Below the pieces are notes generated by a model. It did not search any database. It saw only the letters and a program-made list of their open reading frames with translations, and was not told the DNA's origin. A stretch of 64,000 bases of DNA from Trebonia sp050013875 (GTDB taxonomy: Bacteria > Actinomycetota > Actinomycetes > Streptosporangiales > Streptosporangiaceae): positions 1 to 64,000 of the forward strand of contig JBEKEK010000023.1 in the NCBI GenBank assembly GCA_050013875.1. The letters are read 5' to 3'. Below, in pieces: positions 58,888 through 64,000 of this stretch; the stretch's first letter is position 1; each line of letters begins with the position of its first letter. The position numbers and the translations under genes were made by a program.

Positions 58888-59966
58888 TGGTGGACGAACT
58901 GGAACTCATATCGCGGCTCCGCGAGGAGGTCCCGCTGGCGTCAGCGGACCGAGCCGAGCACGCGTTCCTCACTTCGGTCCAGGGTCGTGGGACGTGGCCC
59001 GTACGACGCCATGGTCTGGTGCGCCTGCTCCGGCTGCGCACCGAGGCCGCGGTACCCCTCGCGGCAGCCGCAGCCATCCGCCGCCGCCGCCCGGCTGGGA
59101 TCATCATCGCGGCCGCCACGGCTGCGGGACTGGCCGCCGCCGGACTGACCCTACTGCCCGGGAGCAGCTCGCTGCCGGGGAACACCTCGCTGCCGAGGAA
59201 CACCTCGCTGCCCGGAAACACCTCCGGTGCCTCGCCGGCCGCCGCGCGGCTGCTCGCCAAGGTCGCCGCCGCCGCCGCCGCGCAGCCGAATCCGCCCGTG
59301 CGCGACAGCCAGTTCGTATACCTCAAAACCTGGGGCGCGGGCTCGGTCTGCACGGGCCGGCCCTTGGCTAACAGCGACAGCGCCCGCGTGGCCGTGCCCG
59401 GGGACTGCGTCCCAGAAAAACCAGATGAAGTGCAGTTCTGGTACCCAGTATCCAGCCTGTGCGCGACCGGCGCGTTCCTCAAGGACGGGAAGATGACGAA
59501 GTTTTCCTTCAAGGCGGCGTCGGTGGACCCAGAGCAGTTCCCGTGCAGTGGCAATATGAACTACCCGACCTACCGGTTCCTGCAGACGCTGCCCACCGAC
59601 CCGCATGCCCTGCTCAGGCTCATCCAGCACACGGATGGGCACCCGGGCTTGTACTGGTGGGCCTTCTCCACCATCGGCAACCTGCTCTACAACGGGTCGC
59701 CGCCCCCGGTCACCGCAGCGCTGTACCGGGCCGCCGCCCTGATTCCCGGCGTGACCGTAGTCCCCGACGCCACCGACACGATCGGCCGTCCGGGCGTCGC
59801 GGTCGCCTTCATCTTCCAGGGCATCCGGACTGAGTGGATCTTCAGCAAGCAGACCCTCCAGTACCTCGGTTCACGCGAAATCAACATCGCCAACGGCGCA
59901 CTCGTCAGCCAGACGGCCATCCAGCAGCGCGCCATCGTCGACCACGCCGGGCAGGCCCCGGGTTAG
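58887..59966 (+). CDS. CU044_5270-type membrane protein, likely sigma partner
   Basis: This 359-residue protein starts with GTG and a TAG/GTG one-base overlap with the sigma gene. An N-terminal cytoplasmic part of about 70 residues is followed by one membrane helix (AGIIIAAATAAGLAAAGLTLLPG). A short repeat (three near-copies of SLPGNTS, residues 93-110) links it to an outer domain (PPVRDSQFVYLKTW ... GRPGVAVAFIFQGIRTEWIF). CU044_5270 proteins pair with ECF sigmas in this way and may act as anti-sigma or sensor; the domain itself has no known chemistry. Confidence 0.85.
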   Translation: MVDELELISRLREEVPLASADRAEHAFLTSVQGRGTWPVRRHGLVRLLRLRTEAAVPLAAAAAIRRRRPAGIIIAAATAAGLAAAGLTLLPGSSSLPGNTSLPRNTSLPGNTSGASPAAARLLAKVAAAAAAQPNPPVRDSQFVYLKTWGAGSVCTGRPLANSDSARVAVPGDCVPEKPDEVQFWYPVSSLCATGAFLKDGKMTKFSFKAASVDPEQFPCSGNMNYPTYRFLQTLPTDPHALLRLIQHTDGHPGLYWWAFSTIGNLLYNGSPPPVTAALYRAAALIPGVTVVPDATDTIGRPGVAVAFIFQGIRTEWIFSKQTLQYLGSREINIANGALVSQTAIQQRAIVDHAGQAPG

Positions 59967-59968
59967 CC

Positions 59969-60239
59969 AAGCGGCTCAATGCGCCCCGGCCGGGCGGGAG
60001 CAGCGGGGGCGCCGCGGGCACGACCCGGCGCTGCCGCTGGCCAGGCCGGGATCACCGTGACCGGCCACCCCGCCGTCTCGGTCCCGGCCGGCTTCACCGC
60101 CGGCGGCCTGCCCGTCGGCCTGCAACTGGTGGGCCACCACGGGACCGACGACCGCTTGCTGTCCATCGCGGGGGCGGTCGCCCGGGTTCTCCTCCCGGCA
60201 CCCGCTCGCCTGGTACCCCCCAACTCCCGCGATCATTGA
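59969..60239 (+). pseudogene. amidase remnant (signature plus C terminus)
   Basis: One frame from 59978 reads NAPRPGGSSGGAAG, matching the GGSSGG catalytic-Ser signature of amidases. About 20 bases later another frame reads AGITVTGHPAVSVPAGFTAGGLPVGLQLVG, the conserved end of the same family. The 250 or so residues that normally lie between are missing and the frame changes. An internal deletion destroyed the gene. Confidence 0.75.
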
Positions 60240-60486
60240 CCCATGGCGAGGGCGGCGCCGCAGACGCTGACGGAATTGTGGCGACCGCCGACAAGCTTCG
60301 CCGCATGGTCAAGGCAGTAAGCGCCCGAGAGCTCTCCTGGCAGGAAGCGCATTACGATCAAGACTCCAGGCAAGGCCGTGAGCTGCTGCTGTTCCTCATG
60401 GCTAACCATGAATGGATCCACGCCACTTCTAAGGTTGTCGATATCGCGCGGTCGGACGGTGGAAACGACCATCAAGGTCGACGCCT

Positions 60487-60515
60487 AGATCACGGGGTCT
60501 GCTACTGGAGTATTA
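60487..60515. repeat. Direct repeat, copy 1
   Basis: AGATCACG-GGG-TCTGCTACTGG AGTATTA, matched at 60790-60816. The 18-base block TCTGCTACTGGAGTATTA is identical in both. The pair brackets the aminoglycoside phosphotransferase fragment. Confidence 0.8.
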
Positions 60516-60526
60516 GGCTGGCGGTT

Positions 60527-60817
60527 TGAGCCTCGACATTCCTGACCAGGTCCGCAAGACGGTCATAGCCGACGGGAACGAATCCTGGCTGGACGAGCTG
60601 CCAGGCAGAGGGATGCGCCAAGCTCTTGGGCGAAGACGTGGGTCGACAGGCCCTTCTGCTGGAGCGCCTTGGGGCTCCGATGTACGACATCGTGGCCGAC
60701 CCTGTCAGCCGCCACAACTTGCTGTGCGAAGTGGCGGTTCGCCTGTGGCGCCCGATCGGTCCCGACATTGACCTTCCACCCAGCCGGCAAGATCACGATC
60801 TGCTACTGGAGTATTAA
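60527..60817 (+). pseudogene. aminoglycoside/hydroxyurea phosphotransferase remnant
   Basis: An opening frame at 60527 reads SLDIPDQVRKTVIADGNESWLDELPG, the N terminus of an aminoglycoside-phosphotransferase-like kinase. Near 60605 it switches to another frame reading GCAKLLGEDVGRQALLLERLGAPMYDIVADPVSRHNLLCEVAVRLWRPIGPDIDLPPS, which belongs well inside the same family. About 80 residues in between are lost, and nothing follows RQDHDLLLEY, where the repeat begins. The kinase domain is absent, so the gene is dead. Confidence 0.75.
60790..60816. repeat. Direct repeat, copy 2
   Basis: AGATCACG-A-TCTGCTACTGG AGTATTA, matching 60487-60515 at a distance of 303 bases. It ends at the stop of the broken kinase frame. 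Confidence 0.8.
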
Positions 60818-61201
60818 GTAATGTGTTGCTCTGCCGGATGGTCTTGATTGGTTTCGCATTCTTATGCATTGCATCGCGATGACCGCTGACTTAGGAGAAG
60901 CTTGCTTGTCGGCAAACAACTAAAGCCGATCCCGGACCCGCGATGGAGGCGCTGCGATAAGCCACCTACCGGTGAAGCCACATATCGCTAACTGGCTCTT
61001 GACAGTAGCTTATGGCAAAGGTATGAAACCTACATCGGCTTAACTCGGCGTGCCGTAGAGAGGGTAACAGTCGCATCTGCGATCGTTGGGCAACGGCCTT
61101 GGACGTCTGACGGTCGCCGGTGGCTATCCGCTTTCTCACGTTGGGCCATTCGATGATCCGATTGCCTGGCGTTCAATGCGGGCTCCCGGAGGGAGACGGC
61201 C
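60818..61201. other. Gene-free AT-richer stretch before metzincin-like gene
   Basis: These 384 bases are clearly less GC-rich than the surroundings. They contain the consensus-like promoter at 60999-61027 and a leader of about 170 bases. No gene or known RNA was recognised. Confidence 0.6.
60999..61027 (+). promoter_or_regulatory. sigma70-type promoter TTGACA-N17-TATGAA
   Basis: TTGACA at 60999-61004 and TATGAA at 61022-61027 are spaced 17 bases, close to the vegetative (HrdB-type) consensus. It would transcribe the metzincin-like gene and its partner with an untranslated leader of about 165 bases. Confidence 0.65.
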
Positions 61202-63616
61202 GTGGAAATTCGCTCGGGTTCGCTCGATTTCTCGCTGCCATTGAGCGGCGCCGGTCCTCGGCAGGCCTCGACCACAGTGGTATTCCCGCAGGCCGTCACC
61301 GCCGCGACGACCGGGCTGACGGGCTATCTCGCTGAGTTCAGCGGGGGCAACGATCACAACCTCGGCCGGGTCGAGATAACCCTTGACACGACCATCGCGC
61401 AGAACACGGTGACCGTTGATGGCACATTCGGGCTGCGCGATTGGTCCGGCAACTGGGATGACGCATACGACGGCAGCATCGACTTCGTCGTGGTGGCAGA
61501 GTTGCAGCCGGTCACCGCTCCGCCCCCGCGGGCCGATCTGACCATTACCGGCATGGAGGCTAACCAGGCCACCCAGTTCTTCCGCTCCAGCAGCTTTCTA
61601 GACCCGGCGAACGTCAGGCCAGATAATTCGATCTTCCTGATCGCCCGTAAGGACACCGGTATCCGCGTTTACTCAGACTGGGATCCCGACCTCGGGCTGC
61701 CGCCCATACAGCAGCTTACTGGCCAGCTCACGCTTAACAACACGACGACCACGGTGACGCTGGACCCGATCAACCCGGGCGGCGCGATCGTTCCCACCCG
61801 CGACGTGAGTATCAACCTGGCTCTTGCCAACGACACGCTGAACTTCTTCATACCAGCGGCGCTGTCAGTGGGGACCGTGACGGTGACCTGCCAAGTATTC
61901 GACCAAGCAGCGCCGGACTCCAAGAGCGCCGAGTTCAGCCGCACCCTGGTCTTCACTGAGCAGGAACCACTCAGTCTTTTCCTCGTCGGGATCGCGACCA
62001 CGACACCGGCTGCGCCGGCGCCGATCCAGGCCCAGGTTTCCGGTGCGCTCAGCATGCTGCGCCAGACCTATCCTCGCGGCGACATCGAGCTGACCGGATT
62101 CACGACGATCACGCTGACACCGGCCATCGGCGGCACGACGCTGCCGAGCAGCGGCTGTGGCGCCGCCTGGAGCACGCTGCTGGATCAGCTAAAAGATCTC
62201 CGGGGAGGCTCAGGCGACGTGTACCTCGGCGGCCTGCCCCCGGGCATAGCATGCGGGGGGGCCGTGCTCGGCTGCTCACCCGTGGGTGACGGCGTGGCTG
62301 CGGCCTTCCTCGACGTGATCCCGGCGGTGCCGCACGAGATCGGCCATGCGCTCGGCCGCAGGCACCCGCCATGCCGTGGCTGCAGTCCCCCGGCTCAAGA
62401 TACCGACCCGAATTTCCCGCAGTATGACTCGTTCAACTCGGACAGCATCGGGGTATTCGGCTTTGATGCGACGACCAACACGGTCTTCAGCCCCGCGTCG
62501 ACGCTGGATTTCATGTCCGCGTTCATCGGCCTGGCCTGTTCGGGGACCACGGTGACCGGCACGTCCTCGCGTTGGATCAGCCCATACACCTACCAGGCCC
62601 TGCTCGGTCCATCGGTGGGCGGTCCCTCGCCTGGCGGCGGGCTGATCAACAAGAATGCTGAGGTTATGACGCTGTTCCTCGGCCTGGAGATCAACCGGGA
62701 CCGTCAGGTTACTCGGCGCTGTTCTTTCCACTATCCGGCCGCGCTGCAGGGGCGCTCGGCGTGCGAGACGGAGTTCAGTTTCGAGTTCCTCGATACGGAT
62801 CGCAGGGTCGTTGATTGCGGCCAGCTGCATTGCCTGTGCGCCGAAGGAGGCTGCCACTGCTGGCCGAAGACCATCCGTGATTCAATTCCCATGCCCGACA
62901 CCGCCCGCTGGTTCGTGGTCTGGGAGGGTGACCGCAGGATTTACGAGGAGGAGATCGGCGATCGGCCTCAGGTCCGCATCACGGAGATCGAATCCACGCA
63001 GGATGGGGTCCTAGTCGGATGGGAAAGCGAGCCCGCAGGGCTTTGTTACCTCGTCCACTGGCAGGACGCAAAGGGCGGAACATACCGCGGGGTGGCGCCG
63101 CGGCAGGAAACGACTTCGCTGCTGATTCCGCGTAGCCTGTTCACGGACGGGCCCGAGCTGATCATTCGGGTTTACTCCAGTTCCGGAATCGCCACTGGTG
63201 TCGCCGAGCAGACTGTCGCGCTCGATGATTTCCAGCTACCGGACGCACGCGTTACCCTTCTCGGCAGCGAACCCCCTGCCCAGGGCGGGCCACAGCCACT
63301 TTCCCCTGTCGTCTCGGCCGTCGCGACCGACAGTGCCGGGCGGCAACTCCCGAGTAACCAGATCGCCTGGTACGACGAAAGCGGTCGCCTGCTGGCCCGC
63401 GGCGCCGAACTGGATCTGCGAGTGCTCCCACCAGGCCGCCATATCATTCGCGCCGTCATGCGCGGTTACGGTGGCCCCGCCACCGGGACCTCGTGGCGGG
63501 TCGAACGAACGGCCGACGGTTACCTTCTGCACGGCGCCATGCAGGATCGGGAGCCCAATCAGCCTCCCGATGCTGGAGGACACCCCGAGCCAGGCGCACC
63601 CCCGGCTGACGATTAA
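61202..63616 (+). CDS. multidomain metzincin-like protein with N-terminal β-sandwich domain
   Basis: The product is 804 residues from GTG 61202 with GGAGGGAG upstream. Residues 1-100 form a small β domain (FSGGNDHNLG ... GLRDWSGNWDDAYDG at 77-91) that is repeated as the whole of the next gene. A metalloprotease core follows: HEIGHALGRRH at 378-388 (HExxHxxGxxH zinc motif, then CRGC at 391-394) and a possible Met-turn Met438 in DFMSAF. Five Cys crowd residues 539-553. The C-terminal parts look like fibronectin-III-like (about 595-680) and Ig-like (about 690-780) domains. No signal peptide is visible. The substrate is unknown. Confidence 0.78.
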   Translation: MEIRSGSLDFSLPLSGAGPRQASTTVVFPQAVTAATTGLTGYLAEFSGGNDHNLGRVEITLDTTIAQNTVTVDGTFGLRDWSGNWDDAYDGSIDFVVVAELQPVTAPPPRADLTITGMEANQATQFFRSSSFLDPANVRPDNSIFLIARKDTGIRVYSDWDPDLGLPPIQQLTGQLTLNNTTTTVTLDPINPGGAIVPTRDVSINLALANDTLNFFIPAALSVGTVTVTCQVFDQAAPDSKSAEFSRTLVFTEQEPLSLFLVGIATTTPAAPAPIQAQVSGALSMLRQTYPRGDIELTGFTTITLTPAIGGTTLPSSGCGAAWSTLLDQLKDLRGGSGDVYLGGLPPGIACGGAVLGCSPVGDGVAAAFLDVIPAVPHEIGHALGRRHPPCRGCSPPAQDTDPNFPQYDSFNSDSIGVFGFDATTNTVFSPASTLDFMSAFIGLACSGTTVTGTSSRWISPYTYQALLGPSVGGPSPGGGLINKNAEVMTLFLGLEINRDRQVTRRCSFHYPAALQGRSACETEFSFEFLDTDRRVVDCGQLHCLCAEGGCHCWPKTIRDSIPMPDTARWFVVWEGDRRIYEEEIGDRPQVRITEIESTQDGVLVGWESEPAGLCYLVHWQDAKGGTYRGVAPRQETTSLLIPRSLFTDGPELIIRVYSSSGIATGVAEQTVALDDFQLPDARVTLLGSEPPAQGGPQPLSPVVSAVATDSAGRQLPSNQIAWYDESGRLLARGAELDLRVLPPGRHIIRAVMRGYGGPATGTSWRVERTADGYLLHGAMQDREPNQPPDAGGHPEPGAPPADD

Positions 63617-63627
63617 CGGGAGGAACG

Positions 63628-63936
63628 ATGCAGGTCCTCAACAATTCAGTGCAATTCGGCCCGGTATCCGGCAGCGGCCCTCAGGTTTCCACCACCAGTG
63701 TGACGTTCCCTTCGACGATCTCACAGGCCGCGGCGATACTAACGGGCTTCATCGCCGAATTCAGCGGTGGAAACGACCACCACCTCGGCCAACTCGACGT
63801 TCAGGTGGCGGTTCCCGCTGGCGGGATCAATGGCGGAGTCGTTACCGTGAACGTCACCTACGGCCTGCGAGACTGGTCAGGCAACTGGGACGATCAGTAC
63901 GACGGTGAGATTTTCTTTTCGATAATCGCCGAATGA
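63628..63936 (+). CDS. stand-alone copy of the metzincin N-terminal β domain
   Basis: This 102-residue protein has a strong GGGAGGA ribosome site, 11 bases after the metzincin stop. It matches the first 100 residues of that protein throughout: VTFPSTISQAAAILTGFIAEFSGGNDHHLG and YGLRDWSGNWDDQYDGEIFF. The strand order and LTGF/FSGG elements resemble H-type-lectin-like β-sandwiches, but I cannot confirm that family. It may bind the same ligand as the protease or oligomerise with it. No signal peptide. After it, 63937-64000 contains no gene. Confidence 0.75.
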   Translation: MQVLNNSVQFGPVSGSGPQVSTTSVTFPSTISQAAAILTGFIAEFSGGNDHHLGQLDVQVAVPAGGINGGVVTVNVTYGLRDWSGNWDDQYDGEIFFSIIAE

Positions 63937-64000
63937 ACAGTCCGCAGCCGAGAGCACGCCACGCGGCGCGGGCGTCGCCCGGCCGGGACCATCGCCCACG

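Noticed and set aside
60233..60475. 80-codon minus-strand open frame
   Set aside because: No motif; the plus-strand frame here has better codon usage and ends at the direct repeat, though it is also unidentified.

Overview
The window is high-GC actinobacterial chromosome. Starts are often GTG or TTG, and many adjacent genes overlap by ATGA or GTGA. The gene content fits a soil actinomycete of the Streptosporangiales/Streptomyces type: a SARP/AfsR-type regulator, an SAM-dependent methyltransferase of the DUF574 type, F420-dependent enzymes, a CU044_5270-type protein paired with an ECF sigma factor, and many TetR regulators. The species cannot be named from sequence alone. No rRNA, tRNA, CRISPR array or intact insertion sequence was seen.

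Region 1 (1-8.5 kb) is an acyl-CoA catabolic cluster. A leftward set (thiolase, MaoC-like, DUF35 and the start of a VOC protein) diverges from a rightward set (two acyl-CoA dehydrogenases and a small protein). An MFS transporter, an amidohydrolase and a TetR regulator follow. The set of parts resembles the actinobacterial igr/Ltp2-ChsH-ChsE sterol side-chain module. Three upstream regions share a TTAC-N3-GTA box, which suggests one regulon.

Region 2 (8.7-22.3 kb) holds a small HTH / Clp-N-domain pair with a double operator, a secreted sedolisin peptidase, a DrrAB-like ABC exporter convergent with a 1068-residue SARP-NB-ARC regulator, a DUF574 methyltransferase, and a DUF1028-RidA pair divergent from a flavin monooxygenase.

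Region 3 (22.3-33.4 kb) is a run of regulator/oxidoreductase pairs (TetR+SDR, XRE+SDR, TetR+NmrA-like, TetR+epimerase-like). It also has a frameshifted FG-GAP gene, a mini J-domain-like gene and an MFS pseudogene.

Region 4 (33.3-37.5 kb) is an Asp23/alkaline-shock locus. An ECF sigma factor and an overlapping zinc-finger/Asp23 protein (likely its anti-sigma) run left. Asp23-like, DUF2273-like, DUF6286-like and AmaP-like genes run right.

Region 5 (37.5-50.4 kb) has a thiolase/SDR pair with a palindromic operator, an intergenic repeat array, an LLM oxidoreductase, three small roadblock-like genes (one truncated), a toxin-antitoxin pair, and a PadR gene followed by a chimeric ABC protein made by an internal deletion. 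A two-component system closes the region.

Region 6 (50.4-64 kb) has an MMPL exporter, an SGNH lipoprotein hydrolase, VOC and GNAT proteins, a PASTA-NlpC/P60 peptidase, and an ECF sigma/CU044_5270 pair. A gene graveyard follows (amidase and aminoglycoside-phosphotransferase remnants between direct repeats). Last comes an unusual 804-residue metzincin-like protein whose N-terminal domain is repeated as the separate 102-residue protein encoded immediately downstream. This last pair is the best candidate for an undescribed system.
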